Below, piece after piece: positions 9,668 to 22,989 of a stretch of DNA of 64,000 nt. The stretch spans positions 5,426,334 through 5,490,333 of the forward strand of contig NW_020312894.1 of assembly GCF_003265705.1 (NCBI RefSeq). The letters run 5' to 3'. Made by a program: the position numbers and the translations under genes. Each line of letters begins with the position of its first letter. Positions within the stretch are counted from its first letter, which is position 1. The stretch comes from Callorhinus ursinus (taxonomy: Eukaryota; Chordata; Mammalia; Carnivora; Otariidae). Below the pieces are notes generated by a model. That model ran no database searches, had not been told where the DNA came from, and was given only the letters and a program-made list of their open reading frames with translations.

Positions 9668-12600
9668 AAACATCTCTATTAACACTTTAAAATCTTTACC
9701 ATATACAGGGCCCCAAAAAAGGTGCAGAACGCTCACCTAACCAGGCCAAAAGGTATGGCAGGCAACACCACACCACTTTCAGTGTGAAATTTAGCCCCTG
9801 AATACAACGTGAGGACTCTAGGATTAGGGCCTAAGATCATAGTGCATATCACCATTATAAAGGACTCCAATTATCCCATAAGATGGAATAAGTTGTTTAA
9901 TTTCATGAGCAAAAAAAGATACTGCTTCTGATAGTGATCTCTCTGAAAAGAAGTGATAAACAAATATAGAAAGTAAGAGGGGGCACCTTTAGAAAAATGC
10001 TCCAAGATTTCCATATTTTGCTGCATCTGAGATTTTAATGTCCTCTGGTTCATATGCTATGGCTCAGTAATGAGGATATTTTCAGCCGACAACTCAGAGG
10101 GACGTAACAAAGAGAATCCGCATCAAAGGGAGGATGAGCCCTTCACTTCCAGCTCTAACTCACCAGTATTTACAAGCTACGATTTTATACCATCCTATTT
10201 TGCACTGGTATTTTTAATCTTTCCCCAAGCTTTTGATCATTCTCCTTTACAATTTCACAATAAGGACATCATGCGACCTTTATTCCTCTCTCATGGATAT
10301 GGAAATGTCTTCTATTTCCTGCCTGTGCTTAGTTCTGTTCCCTTCCTAGGACTTCAAAACACCTCTACAACTGAAGGACGCTCATCTCAAACCCCAGTTT
10401 CTATATAAAACTATGGGTTTCTTATGTAAAAGTTCACATTGCTCTTGGCGCTCCACTTCTGGGCTCTGCCGGCAGCACCCCCCCGCTCCCCATCATCCCC
10501 CCTTCTGAAGTCCCTTCTGCACCGGTGCTGAGTCTGTGCCAGGCACAAGCTCTGTGGATCTCTGCAACCCTTTCTGGACTAGACCCCCAATGCTAATGCA
10601 GCACAAAGCACCAATCTTCCAGAACTTACACATTTGCCTTATACTCCAGATCTGTATTCCTTCATGATGACAACAAGTACTGAGATTTTTAGAATTCTCA
10701 TGAGAACCACCTTAATTAGCCTTGTAAAGGGGCCATGAAAAAAGTAACTGATGTCTAAAAAATAACAAGGAGTCTATCACATCTGAGAAAGGGCTATCTT
10801 GATGACTGCGTAGAAAAAAGTGGTGACACACAACAAAATTACCAACCAGTCATGAAAGAATGCACGACTGTGAGGGGACAACGAAATTCTACTTCATTAC
10901 AAATGTGCATTCTGTCCAGGGGCAACCATGATCCAATGTAATGCAGACGTGCTTCAGGGGTGGGTACGTGTAGAGGACTTAGGTCACTGCACAGTGACTG
11001 CTCGTCAATTATTAAAAAAATTTTTTTTTTAAATGCAAGGAACAGTAACACATTAGTGAACCCGCACAACTTAGAATGTTCACCGATTCCATTTTATTTT
11101 TTTAAAAACAAGAGCACTGGTTCTAAAGGAAATTTGGCAATGGGTTTAAAGGGCATCAATAAATCCTATGTCCTCGATTCTATTTTTTAACTTTAGGATT
11201 TCAAGGTTAGCGATAAACAGGGTGCATTTTATATATCACTAATGTATGCTTATACGTCTATATTCATCTAGAGATGGATATACATATTCATCTCTATGAA
11301 ACTCTGTTTCTTAATAAAGTACCAGGAGACAAGGTGAAAATGGACCAAGAGATTAAAAGTGTATTTACGTTTTTATTTATATGACTAAATGTGAGCTGGG
11401 TAGTGAATATTAAAAGACAGAACATCAGTCTGTACGAGCCCGGTGTTCTTGTTTCCCTTTAATCCATAGATCTATCTTACTTTTTAAACGAAAGACCTGT
11501 GATAGGCTGGGATCCATCTTATGATCCCCAGGAAATGGTTAAGAATGGAACTCCTGACTCTTCATGGACTGATCTGGGATGTTCCAAGTTCAAAGATGTT
11601 AACGATGTCAGGTAATCTCAGGAATCCTGGGTGTGTTTCTTGGTTAGAGCCTGGCTAGTGGTGACTGCAGTAACAACAGGTAGGTCCTGAGTGAGCCTCC
11701 GTATGACAGGGGAACACAGTTTAACATCAGCAACTGTGACCGCAGGTGGCCTTTCAAAAGCTGATTTTCCGACCCTGGGTTCTGATGATTAAAAGGCCAC
11801 ATTCAGAGCACATCTCCACTAGGTTTCACGTCCTGGGGAGCATGAGAGATCTTGCTTAAAAAAAACAATATTCTCAATCATCAAAGTTGGAAAGTGAATA
11901 AACATATTAATAATTCTTCCCTCTGGACACAAATCAGCTTCTTAGATCCCGTTAAAAATCCGAGGGTATGTATGTCCATAGTAGGAAAGTAAGCGGTGAT
12001 TCACTGGATCCTCTTGTCTCTCCAATTTTGGGGGCAGAGCAGTTTTCCCTGTAGACCTGAGAAGATGGATCTAAGAAGAGTTGTTAATTTTAGGTTTTCC
12101 AGCTTTTTCCTTATGGCGAAGAGTCCAAGCTCCTTTTAAACTGGAAACCAGAAGTCCCCCATATTTAGATGTTGAGGGAAAAGAAAACTTGCTATAGAAG
12201 ATATTTATCATTCGTCAAAACAGGCTGCCAATCCACAGAAGGCAGGCGCTGAGGTGGCTCATGAGCTCCTCATGCAAAGCACAAATGCAGTATCGACAAT
12301 ACACTGGATGGGAGGTGAAAATATCCCCTTTTGCTTTTAAACCTATTGCATCTCTAGTGGTTTTCTAAAGACTGAATGATGGGTCCTATTTCCTCTTGGC
12401 ACACAAGTCCATTGCCACGAGTTCAAAGTGCCTACAGGTCCATTCCAGTTGGGGGGACGGGGGGATGGAAGTGAAGGCAGAGCGTCTACGTGTCATCTAG
12501 TGACCAGAGGACAATATACAAACTCTAGAGAAGTGAAGTAGGTAGCACGAAGCAGGAACAGTGTTTTCTCAAATTCCTGCCTTCGTACAGGCAGGGGCAA

Positions 12601-12931
12601 TCGAGGCAAACCCTCTCAGCACCAAGAGTCTGCTCTTCTGGCTCCTTCTGGGAGTGACCGAGGAGGATGACGCAGAGAGGACGAGAGCTCTGAAGGCAGA
12701 TGTGGGAGTCACATGGCTCCTGACAGTGACGAGACTGGCCAGCCACTCCCTGCAGGGGAGGGAAGCTTGTGAAGCTTCCTGAAAGCGCCCTGCCCCGATT
12801 TCTGCACCACAACTACACCAGGAAGGGGGTGTCCACAGGGCCTGGCCATGTCACAGTGACAGGAAGCGTGCAAGAGGCCTGTGGATGGCAGCGGCCAAGT
12901 TTACCCAAGCCCCCTGCTCTCCATGAGGCCA

Positions 12932-13390
12932 TGTGCTGGTTCCTCGTGGCTGCTATAACAAATCACCGTAACCCTGGTGGCTTAAAATGATATATATTCT
13001 CTCAGAGCTCTGGAGGCCAGAAGTTGAAATCTAGGCATCAGCAGGGCCACAATCCCTCTCAAGGCTCCAGGCGAGAATCCTACTGGCCTCTCCTCACTTT
13101 TGGTGGCTCCAAGTGCCCCTTGGCTGGTGGTCACATCACTCCAGTCTCTGCCTGCACCTTCACGTGGTCTTCTGTGTGTCTCCTTTCCTGTCTCTTCTAA
13201 GGGCACTTGTTATTGTTATTGGACTTAGGGCCCACCTGGAGAGTAATTCGGGACAATTGCCTCTCGACACCCTTAACTAAATCACATCTGCAAGGAACCT
13301 TTTTGTCCAAGTATAGTCACATTCACAGGTTCTGAGGATTGGGAGCTGGACCTATCTCTGGGGGGCTACCACTCAACCCACTACAGGACA
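12932..13390 (-). mobile_element. MaLR-type solo LTR, reverse
   Basis: On the minus strand it starts TGTCCTGTAGTGGGTTGAG and ends AGCACA. Reads 'ggctgctataacaaatcacc', 'ctctggaggccagaagttga' on the plus strand, standard antisense MaLR blocks. About 460 bp; solo, no provirus. Confidence 0.85.
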
Positions 13391-13723
13391 TGTCTGCAAC
13401 CTCCTAATGATGAAGCAGTAGAGACCTCTCATCAATGATGGTGCTACCCGGGCGAACAAATGGAATGGCTCATCATTCTCAGCCCCAGGAAGAAGAACCT
13501 GGAAACCCCCAGACGGGAGATGATTTTGAAGACGTGTTGACGGCAGAACTGCAAAACCCTTCTTCATTTGTCCTTCCCCGCAACACACAAGGCAACAAGC
13601 AAAGGAGGCTGCATTCTGCCTTGGAAAGTTCCGAGGTCAGCTGCCAGGAGGCTTTTGAACTTCCTGGTTCAGTTTCTGGCTCACTGTGAAGATGGAAATT
13701 TAATTAACTTGCATTTCACTCAC

Positions 13724-13880
13724 CAGCACGTTGACAGTGCAGCTCATGCGATTTTCTTTGTTCTCATCATGCATGATGGTTCTATAATCCAGAAGTCTTT
13801 CCATCAGGCGCACAACGAGTTTGACGAAAGTTTCTCCTGTTTTGGCGAGGTATTTGTGCTTCCTGCAGTGCTCCAAGAGG
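13724..13880 (-). CDS. DOCK1: DOCK1 exon, region leading into DHR-2
   Basis: 157-nt minus-strand exon, the longest here: one C completing Ile, then 52 codons beginning LLEHCRKHKYLAKTGETFVK, continuing LVVRLMERLLDYRTIMHDEN and ending KENRMSCTVNVL. Acceptor attatttttcag, donor GTGCTG|gtgagt. The LLDYRTIMHDENKENRMSCTVNVL segment sits just before the DHR-2 domain in DOCK1 and is almost invariant in vertebrates as I recall it. It joins in phase 0 to NFYKEIEREE in the exon at 7695. The 5.99-kb intron that follows contains a MaLR LTR and the nested transposon cluster at 8187-9280, but sequence close to the donor is free of recognisable repeats. Confidence 0.95.
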
Positions 13881-14066
13881 CTGAAAAATAATTATGCACA
13901 CCTTGTTAATCACGCTCAGAAAAAGAAAGTTGACTGAGGTGCAATTTAAAATATTTTCTATTATTAACACATTTTAATTATTTCTGGGCTACAAAGTTCA
14001 TTGTAGTCTAATTACAATCTCTCTGTCTCTATTCTGACATAATTCCTACTGTTAATCAACACTTAC
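13881..14066 (-). other. DOCK1: DOCK1 short intron, 186 bp
   Basis: Compact intron between the exons at 14067-14152 and 13724-13880, with gtaagt donor and tttttcag acceptor. Free of recognisable transposons; A+T-rich. Confidence 0.9.
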
Positions 14067-14152
14067 ATTTTATCAAATAACACTTTGTACTGTTCATCTC
14101 CTCTGCCTCCTTCCACTTCATGATCCAGTTTGGTGATGATCTCATTTTCAAA
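14067..14152 (-). CDS. DOCK1: DOCK1 exon, pre-DHR-2
   Basis: 86-nt minus-strand exon starting in phase 0: 28 codons FENEIITKLDHEVEGGRGDE then QYKVLFDK, plus AT, which with the first C of the next exon makes Ile. Acceptor ttaattatag, donor AAAAT|gtaagt. The acidic, glycine-rich HEVEGGRGDEQYK loop is characteristic of DOCK1 and its closest paralogues. Only a 186-bp intron separates it from the following exon (13724-13880), by far the shortest intron in the window, so the two exons form a tight pair that is probably defined across the intron. Sequence is intact with no frameshift. Confidence 0.95.
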
Positions 14153-15206
14153 CTATAATTAAACACAGGAAGCGTAAATAATCAGCATGGCGGATATTTC
14201 ATTTTAAAAATGAGCATCAGGAGTACATAAATCAGTAGGAGAGCATCATCAGATAGTTAGTTACACTAAGCCTTTGAAGCCTGATTTCATTTAAGAATCG
14301 CCATCCCTGGACCCCGGGAGATGTCTGATGATCCCCTGCCACAGGGGGAATCTTTCATTTCCTTCCCTGGTTAATGGAGCCTAAACATGTATATTCTGAT
14401 AGCAGGAGCAAGAACCAGAGAAAGAAAGACTACGGAACATGAAAAAGCGTCTCAAACTTCATCTCCACGAACAAGTAACATCTAAAATAGCTCGGTGGTT
14501 CCTGGAAAAGAACAGATGGCATTTCACTTGCCAGCAAAGAGTTCTCTGCAATCGCAAAACATCCAAGGGGCCACTTCACTGCCATTCCTTGATGGATCTA
14601 GTGAAATATCTCACTTTGGTTGAAAAAAAAATATTATAAAACACAGGAGGGATAATGTCCCTAAAACACCAGCAGACATCTCAAGAAGGTCCATCTCCAG
14701 GCCTTCTCCTTGAACACCCCAAAGCTTCTGATCAGATTTCCAGAGCACAGCAGTGGGAAAGGATCCCTAGAACTGTCTCTTGGACCCAAACCCTGTCTCT
14801 TGGAGTTTTGGGAAAAACTCTAAATGCTAGAAAGGTACAAATCTCCAGGCTGTTTTCACAAGGGTCATGAACCTCATGGTTGACGAAGCTGGAAATAACC
14901 ACCTTGCTAATGACGGATCTGAGCACCCATCCCTGCTGCCCAGTCCCCCAACCCTGGCAGGATTCAGGGCCACCTCTGTATGGGATTCTCCATAGTTGAC
15001 CGCCATGTTGCAGGGGCCCTGAAATTACCCATCGACTTGGGGCAGGGAGGAAGGAGGCCAGTGAGAGAGTTACTCCCACAGAGCGGGAGACAACCACACC
15101 AAACTGAAAGAAGACAGGTATAGGAGGAATTGAGGGGAACAACAGCTAAATTTGGGGTTCCGAAAGCAAGAACACCCTGCATTGTAGGCAGGGGCCTCTA
15201 GGATCC

Positions 15207-15407
15207 CCTTATTTTATTTTTTTAAAGATTTTAAGTGTTTATTTAAGAGAGAGCACGCACAAGCGGGGGCAGGGGGAGGGCTGAGGAAAAGGGAGAAGCA
15301 GGCTCCCCGCCGAGCAGGGAGCCCAACACGGGGCTCCATCCCAGGACCCCGGGATCATGACCTGAGCTGAAGGCAGACACTTAACCGACTGAGCCACCCA
15401 GGTGCCC
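15207..15407 (-). mobile_element. CAN SINE, reverse
   Basis: Plus strand shows ttttttaaagattttaagtg ... 'gactgagccacccaggtgcc', the reverse complement of a CAN SINE. Short target duplication ctaggatcc at 15198-15206 and 15408-15416. Confidence 0.94.
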
Positions 15408-16977
15408 TAGGATCCTTTTAAAATACATGCTCAGACAATGCTTTCCCAGGGAAGAATCCCCAAGTCTTCCACTATTACTAGGATCCTATAATTATTTAAG
15501 CTGTGTGATAGAACTTTTGTGTCTCTGGGTTTCTCCCAGAACAATGCCTGGTGTTGATGTTCTAATGGCCTGAATGTACTATGTGCACATGAATCACTGG
15601 GGTATCAGTGCTACATTGGAGCTGGGGAGGGCTTCACAGGTCAGCAGAGGCATGGTCCAGCAGGTTGCTAAGACACAGGCTGGGCTCTTGGCCACGCAAG
15701 CCAAGGGGCGGACACACTCATCTGATGGCTGGCAACAGGGGCTGCCAGCATCCGGTCCACACTGGGCACTCGGGGTGCTGCTGCGGCCATGGTAGGCAGC
15801 TGACTGTGGCCCCCGGGAGGCAGAAGGCAAGGGGTGTGGGGAGACCCAGGGAGGAGTCTCACACCGGCACAGAGCTGCCTGACCTTGATCAGGACTTGCT
15901 GCCTGAAGCCACAATTTTATCACAGTACAGATGAAGTGGAGGCTTGAACAGGACTGGAGAGGAGTATTGATTCCTGCTTGACATCAAGGACTCAGCCACA
16001 TCACGGATCCCAGACCTCCGTGCATCCTGTAGTTCTCTCCTTGATCTTCCCCATGGTCTCCTCCCCAAATAAACACCCTCTGTTTCATTCTGTTTGGCCT
16101 GAAAAGTTCAGGGATTTTTAGGAACATAGAAAAAAAGGCAGCTCTAGTGAAGAAGAAAAAAGAACTTGTTTTATTGTTTTTACCTGAAGCCTCATGATAA
16201 TGACTCTCCTGTACAGTAAGAGCCTTCTGACGCTAACACACCAGTACTTTGTTCTTTACAGTAAAGAATTCTGCAAAAGGTGGGCCTTTTGGGAATCAAA
16301 TACGAGGCAGATCAGCTGCCATTAGCCCAAACGTTGATGCTTCAAGCCAGTCCCATTTCCTGGAGGGTACCATGATAGGAGCACCACAGAGAAAGAGTTT
16401 TGTGAGTGCTGGTTCTTCAGAACAAATAACTGAGGTACAAAGTAAGACTCAACTTAATTAAAACACACGATTGCACACCACACATGTTTAATGAGCATAC
16501 AGTGAGGAAGGCACATAGAATGCAGGAAAACATGCTTTATCCTAACGTGGGCAAACACACACAGGCATTTCAACTGTTCATCACTAGTTAATCAGGCGTA
16601 TTTGAACTTGGGAGTCTACTTCATGGAAATGGCATGTTTTCTCTGCTTCCACGTAAACCTAGCTGTCACAAACAAGAGCAATAAGGAAACTCCAGCTCCT
16701 TAAGTATGCTGCTTATCAAATTTTGACTGATGAATTTAATGTTTCCTAAAATGAGCAGAGATGAATGATAAGTAAATCAGAAGAACACAGCTGATTCTAA
16801 TTTTACTAACCTCTCAACTTAGTAATTTGCACAAGCACCTGGCAACCCTATTCTGTTTATCAGCAAGGATTCAATAACCCAGATCTGCAGCCGGCCTCTC
16901 ATTCCAGGGTCTGCATTATTTTTTACAGAATATACTAGAATCAATTTGTTAGCGTGCTGTGAACCGTTATCATCATC

Positions 16978-17028
16978 AGAACTAAACGATCCTGGGGAAA
17001 AAAAAAAAAAAAGAACTAAACGATCCTG
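16978..17028 (+). mobile_element. poly-A-only retrotransposition scar with 17-bp target duplication
   Basis: agaactaaacgatcctg occurs at 16978-16994 and exactly again at 17012-17028, separated only by GGG plus 14 A (16995-17011). The geometry is that of target-primed reverse transcription in which virtually only the poly-A tail was copied. No SINE or L1 body is left. Confidence 0.85.
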
Positions 17029-20000
17029 TCCAAATAAACTGGAGAAAGTCCATTTGCTGAGAGAGCAGAGCTGGTTTTATAAAGAAGTATGTTGATTATC
17101 TGACTCGTAAATGCACACTGTCGGGTAATGCGCAGCAGGGTTCTCTATGGTTAGGTTAAAATTAGCAAGGGTTGACTGTGTTGCTCAAAAGGTGGCAGAG
17201 GCTCCCTCATGTGATGAGCAAAATCATTATACTTCTTCTCTTTTCGGAATCACCAGTATCACTACAAAAATGTCCACAGGGTGTCCAACTTAAAATGCTG
17301 AAGAGAGCATCTCTAAGCATACAATACCAGCGGCCCTCCAAGAGTATGAAACAGAGTCCACGTACAAATTTCGGGCTTTTTGGAAGGTTGCTATAAAGCC
17401 AAAGGTAGTGAAGCAGGGGGCTACGCTCACAGGGGTGCTGACAGCGTTGTTAATTCAATTAACTTTGAAAGGAATGACTGCTTTCGCCACTCGACGCCAC
17501 AGTTAAGCACGGGTTATTGGCTCCAATTTAAGGGATCATGGAGTGAAGGATCTCAGTAGTGGATAATCCAAAAGCCAATTCTGTTTGGTTTAGAATGCAT
17601 CATTTTTGTTGGGAGTTAGACTGACCATTCCTGCTACAATGCATTTATACATGTCTAGAACCAGGCCTGCATTTTCCAGGCATCCAGGAACACATTTACA
17701 CAAGAGACTGGAGCTTATGGTCAGAGCAAGGAAGGGGGCTGGACCCAGATGGAAGGGTTTGCACAAATAATTCACCACATCGATAAAGTGTTTGGAGGTT
17801 ATCAAGAACGGGGTGAAATCTGAAATCTAGGCCAATGGTCTTCTACGTACATTTGCAAAAGCACTTCAACTTTCTACAAATAAGCCTTAGTGAATGTGCT
17901 CTTTGTCCAAAGGTGCTCTGCTTTCTCCTGTTGTTCAAGAAAATGTGCTCACGGGTGCTGGAGGTAGGATCAAGATTTGAGAGCACTCCCTGGTCTCAGA
18001 GACTCCAAGGAATCAGATTCTCAATGTCTGAACTTCCAGAAGGAACTGGGCCAATCCATCCATCCAGTAGGATTGCAGAACCATGTCCCTTCTCATTAGT
18101 GTGGACAGGAGGGGCAGGTGGGAGAACATCACTGAACTGTACCTTCAGGGAAAACAGGACGGAGGGACGAAGGAGCCAGCATGGCTGGGCAGGGAGCCGC
18201 CTAGCACTCCCACACCCTCCGGGCTCTGTGCTCACACGGTGACATCCCCGAAGTCACTGAGTCCCCCCAGCCTCGCACAGCCTTTAATCCCTCTGCTCAG
18301 ACACACGAATATTTTTATGTATATTGCATTCCTCTTGCTTAACCGCTCTGTAAACTTAATTACACAGTTAATCTCCGGCACTCCATATCTCACATTCTAA
18401 AATCCCCACATCCTTCCAAGTCCAACGAGAAGGCTGTTCGCTGACCTTGAAGCTTCTGCCTAGAGCCCAAGAGCCCCACGGCTGGGGAACCGTGCACTGC
18501 CTGGCTGGCCAGCAACACCTCAGACAAGTATGGCTGCTCCCCATGTCCACACCACACACATCGAGAAGTGGCTTTTGGGCTGTATTCAATGACCCTGGAC
18601 TCCAGGAACATGCTCTCAGAGTGAGTCCTGTTTAATTTGGTTAAAAGAGATACAGGAGTGTGGGCATCTCTCTGCTGGAGGGCTCGTGAGAACAGAATTC
18701 AATGTCACCAGAACTCAGACTCAAGGGCATTCATTTCCATGATCTCTCAGGCGCTTGGGTCTGGGATTCAATGAAATAAAAGCCTAGTTCTTGTGCTCTA
18801 TGTTCCCTTTCAGGGTCCAAAACAATAAAAGCAAGTAATATTTTGAAATCGAAAGCAAAAGTAACCAACAAACAAAATCCCAAAGAATTAAAGAATAAAC
18901 AGGATAAAATCGCCACCAAACTCGCATCCATAGGACAGGGCAAAATGTCCTGGCACCCCACCAAGTGGCAGAAGCAGCCAACGTCCACTTGGGTTATTCA
19001 GTTATTTGCTTAGGATTACCAGCATGGGCTGGAGAAAGAGATTACTCAAACAGGACCTCAACAACACCGCAGACGCCAAGATTACTCATGTTCCAATAGT
19101 GTTACAACTAAATGGGAATTTCCGGAAGCTGTGGAGCATTTTACTGACCCTCACAAAAATGACAGACAATTAACTCCATGATTGAAAATATGATTTTGCT
19201 GTGGAGACTTTTCCACCCCATTTTTATTAATGGTATACAGCCCGTGCAGTCATTTGCCGCGATTCTCAGCTGTTAGTTCCGTTTCTCCCAAAGACATAAC
19301 AAATGGAATTCTTTAAAAAGGTGCCAGAAGGGAATTTGAAAGTATGCTTTTTTTTTTTTCTGAAGCAAAATCCAGTGAGGCCGAGACTCAGAGCGTTACC
19401 GATTTGGGGGCAGGGGTGTCAGTGACACAGGGGAGAGGTTAGTTTCAGGCCCGGTGAAGGCCCGTCTCGTGGTAACGTGGCTCAGTCAGTGCACAAGCCG
19501 GTGGAAGGGGCACCAAGATGCCGATGCCTCCAAATCTCTGCACCCTAGCCGAGCAGACCCTGAAGGCTTCACACGTAGGAGCTCTCCTTTGAAAAAAGTC
19601 AAGATCTCCCAAAGTCCCCAGTTCAAGGGTAATGAACTTGCTACTCCAGGACTGGGGTCTGGGTGAGGGCAGGTGCGCATGGGGGACAGCGAACACACTG
19701 TTGGGATGACCTGAGGAGCAGGAAAGTGGCAAGGAGAGAGGCCAGAGAATACGTCCTCCAGGACTAATGGGCAGGGGAGAAGCAGAAGGGGACAACGGAG
19801 GAGAACAGATATGGCACGCACATCATGAGAGACTCTTAGGAAGGGCCAGAAGAACCACGAATTGCTGTGAGGCGGCCTTCGCAGAGCTTCTTCAGCACCT
19901 GTGAAGATCTGCCTATAACCAGTTAACAAAAGGCAACGACTGGCGCGCTGGAAAGCGTGTCTCAGGCCGGCAAGAGGACAGAACACGTGAAAGGTAACTC

Positions 20001-20992
20001 CACGCCACCCCATCCCACAGCCGGGCAAACCCACTCAGTGCCTGGACTTGGAAGAGGCAGGGTCGGTAACACCAAAGACAAGGACACGGACACGCTTCTT
20101 TTGGATGAAAATTCATGCTCCTTCTCGCAAAATTGGAGGAAAGAAGGAGACTTCGGGGGAAATGTATGCGTAAGAACATTCTAACGCAAGTCCCTCCACT
20201 ACAGTGGAAGAATACAGGAGCTGCAACTCTGGGGAACCGGAGAAAAGCCGATCTGTAATACACGCTTTGGAAATTCCAATAATGGTTTGATGCAGTTTAA
20301 TCTTGAGTAAAATGGCAGGTCCTTCTTCTGCATCCAGTGGGTTCGCTGTCCACTCCAGCTGGAAGAGCATACTACTCCCCAGACAGAATGCGTATTTCAC
20401 AAACGTTAAGAGCCCTGCTCAGAAAGACATAGCACACTTATAAAAAATAAGCTACCACACAGGTTCAAAACACGAATGTTGTAAAAACGAAAAACCCTAA
20501 TGTCTTCCCCTCACTTCATTAGGTTTGCACATCTGCTATAAAAGCGAAGCCAATTTAAGCCCTTGTTGGTGTGACTAATAAGGTTAGGAAATTGGATTGG
20601 TGGCGGATTAGTTAAACAGCAACCAGCCAGCCCCAACCTGGAGGCTCCCTGGGATGGAGGCAGGGATGCCTGTGCCCTGCTGCTCTGTGCACATGCCCAC
20701 TCGCTGCAATAGCCCGATACCCCCACCGAGGACAGAGGGCATGCCTCATGCATCAGGAAGGGGAGGCCCTAGGAGACGAGAGTTGACCTGAGAATAGGAA
20801 AGAGTTAGAAAAGATAGAGCAAGTCAAGAGACAGATGCTGTGGTCCAGAAGAGCCCTGGGCAAGGCCCAAGAGAAGCAGCTGGATGTTGGAGATGAGACA
20901 GAGGAAGGACGGACAAGTCGCCACAACGTACCATGGAGGACAAAAGAGCAAACAAAGACAAGTCACTGTAACCTGCACCCATCAAACCAAAC

Positions 20993-21190
20993 GGGTGCCT
21001 GGGTGGCTCAGTTGGTTAGGCGACTGCCTTTGGCTCGGGTCGTGATCCTGGAGTCCCGGGATCGAGTCCCACGTCGGGCTTCCTGCTCGGCAGGGAGTCT
21101 GCTTCTCCCTCTGACCCTCTTCCCTCTCGTGCTTTCTATCTCTCATTCTCTCTCTCTCAAATAAATAAATAAAATCTTAAAAAAAAAAGA
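20993..21190 (+). mobile_element. CAN SINE
   Basis: Sense copy with head 'gggtgcctgggtggctcagt', B-box-like 'gggatcgagtcccacgtcgg', and tail AAATAAATAAATAAAATCTT followed by A-rich sequence. Confidence 0.95.
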
Positions 21191-22117
21191 AATTATTTAG
21201 GAAAAAAAAAAAAAAACGATGAGGAGCCTGGGAAAAACGGGCATGATAGGGGAGCAGCAGGTCTGGGAAGGATGATACTCTGTGTGACGGTCCACCTGGG
21301 AGGCTGAGACAGACCAAGAGAAAAAATAAACGGAGGTACTGCAAGAGAAAAGGAGATTGATCTTTTTCCCAATTCACAAGAACAGACTAATAGAGCAGAG
21401 AGCTTTTTTTTTTTCTCAAGTTTTAGTTTTTCTGCCTTTATTTTAAAAACCTTTGGTGCGTCCTACCACTTGTCTTTGAAGGTACAAGTAGGTGCCAACA
21501 CAGATGAACAAATGGTCAACGATTATTGATCAACAAATCCAAGTAGCAGACCATGCTTATCCTGACAGCAGGTTTTGGGGACTTATGTCTTCATGTTTGC
21601 GCTTTTATTCATATATATCCAAGCGAGTCATGTTTTAGGGATATGAAACTGTGAAGTAGAATTAAATGTGCATAACTGCTTCCTGGTATTACTCAGTTTG
21701 GTTTTCTGGAAAACTGGCTCCTGATATTAGACAGTTTTTGAACCCACCACTGGGGGCAGCATTGAGAACGAAGGCAGAAACACCATGACTCTCCTTCACT
21801 AACTTTGTGCCCTTGATTGACAAACCAGAGACCCTGTGAATTGGAGAAAATGAAGCACTTCCACAGATGACTGTGTAAGATGCTTTAAAGCTGCAGGAAT
21901 GAGAACCACAAGGATGGAAGGAAGAAGAGGAACAATTCAGAAGCCAAATTCTTATTCATGCCTTTGTCCTTACTCCAACTGCTGCTGACCTTATTTTGAC
22001 CCGAAGTTGGCTTCAAAGAATGACAAATGACACTGTTTTAAAGGCCTTTGATCTTAGTTTCCTGAGCTCATAACACTTATTCATATAAATGCATTTTTCT
22101 CCTTTACCTGATTCTTT

Positions 22118-22342
22118 TTTTTTTTAATAAGAATTATTTATTTCAGAGAGAGAGAGAGAGAGAGAGAGAAAGCACACGCCAGGGGTGGGGGGCAGAGACA
22201 GAGGGAGGACAGAAAGACTCTCCAGCAGACTCCTCACTGAGCATGGAGCCCAACGCGGGGCTCGATTCCACGACCCTGAGATCCTGACCTGAGCTGAAAC
22301 CAAGAGTTGGATGCTTAGCAGACTGAGCCGTCCAGGCACCCC
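22118..22342 (-). mobile_element. CAN SINE, reverse, with target duplication
   Basis: Reverse copy with expanded (GA)n (22146-22169) and head 'gactgagccgtccaggcacc'. Duplication tacctga[t/c]tcttt at 22105-22117 and 22343-22355. Confidence 0.94.
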
Positions 22343-22479
22343 TACCTGACTCTTTAATAGCATTTTTTCATAAGGTCCTTCTTTGGGGCTTGATTCATAT
22401 AAAACTCAAAGAGTCAGATGTATTTTCAGCCTAGGAAAAGGCATTTTTAAACTACAAATCCTAGTTCTGGTGAGTTGGC

Positions 22480-22920
22480 AATGAGATCGGACCATGATTT
22501 AGTGCTAGTGGCAGTGGAGATGGGTCAAATCTTATGGCAATGACATAAATAAAATTGGCAATGTCAAAACTTAGAAAAATATTTTGAATCGGCAATTCCA
22601 TTTCTGAGACGGCATACCAGGAAAACTTTCAAAAGAAAAGTCAAGCTATATGCATGCATGTGTTCACTGCACATTTACTCACAGTAGTGAGAATGTGCAA
22701 ACCACCTAAATGCTCAGCTAAAGGGATGGGTAAGAGAAGATTACCCATTTCATTTTATGAAATGTTATGCCATCATAAAAATCATGGTTACTACGTTGTA
22801 ATCAAGAAAGATGTCTGTGATAGATTGCCAAACAAAAAGAACCAAAAAAATGTGGACAATGTTTACAACATTACATTACATGTGTACAAAGACTGATTGT
22901 AAACCAGAGGAATAAAAATA
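22480..22920 (+). mobile_element. old L1/HAL1-like 3' fragment
   Basis: 'gcaattccatttctgagac', 'atgtgcaaaccacctaaatg' and 'gccatcataaaaatcatggt' follow the order found near the 3' end of mammalian L1/HAL1 elements in sense orientation. Strongly decayed; no usable frame. Confidence 0.6.
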
Positions 22921-22989
22921 GCTGTTCTTTTAAAACAGTCTCTTTAATTTTATAAATAAATAAATAAGTGTAAGGAAGTCCTCTTCCCC

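Larger units (their letters stand above)
7736..13723 (-). other. DOCK1: DOCK1 intron, 5.99 kb
   Basis: Intron between the exons at 13724-13880 and 7695-7735. Holds a G10 run near 7917-7926, the nested DNA transposon/SINE/L1 cluster (8187-9280), a second CAN SINE (9461-9648), and a reverse-oriented MaLR LTR (12932-13390). From about 9670 to 12930 I recognise nothing specific; it is mixed A+T-rich unique-looking sequence. Confidence 0.8.

Noticed and set aside
15540..16110. Possible terminal exon with AATAAA signal
   Set aside because: The AATAAA-like motif near 16066 has no upstream open frame, no splice acceptor context and no recognisable product; it may be an old repeat end.
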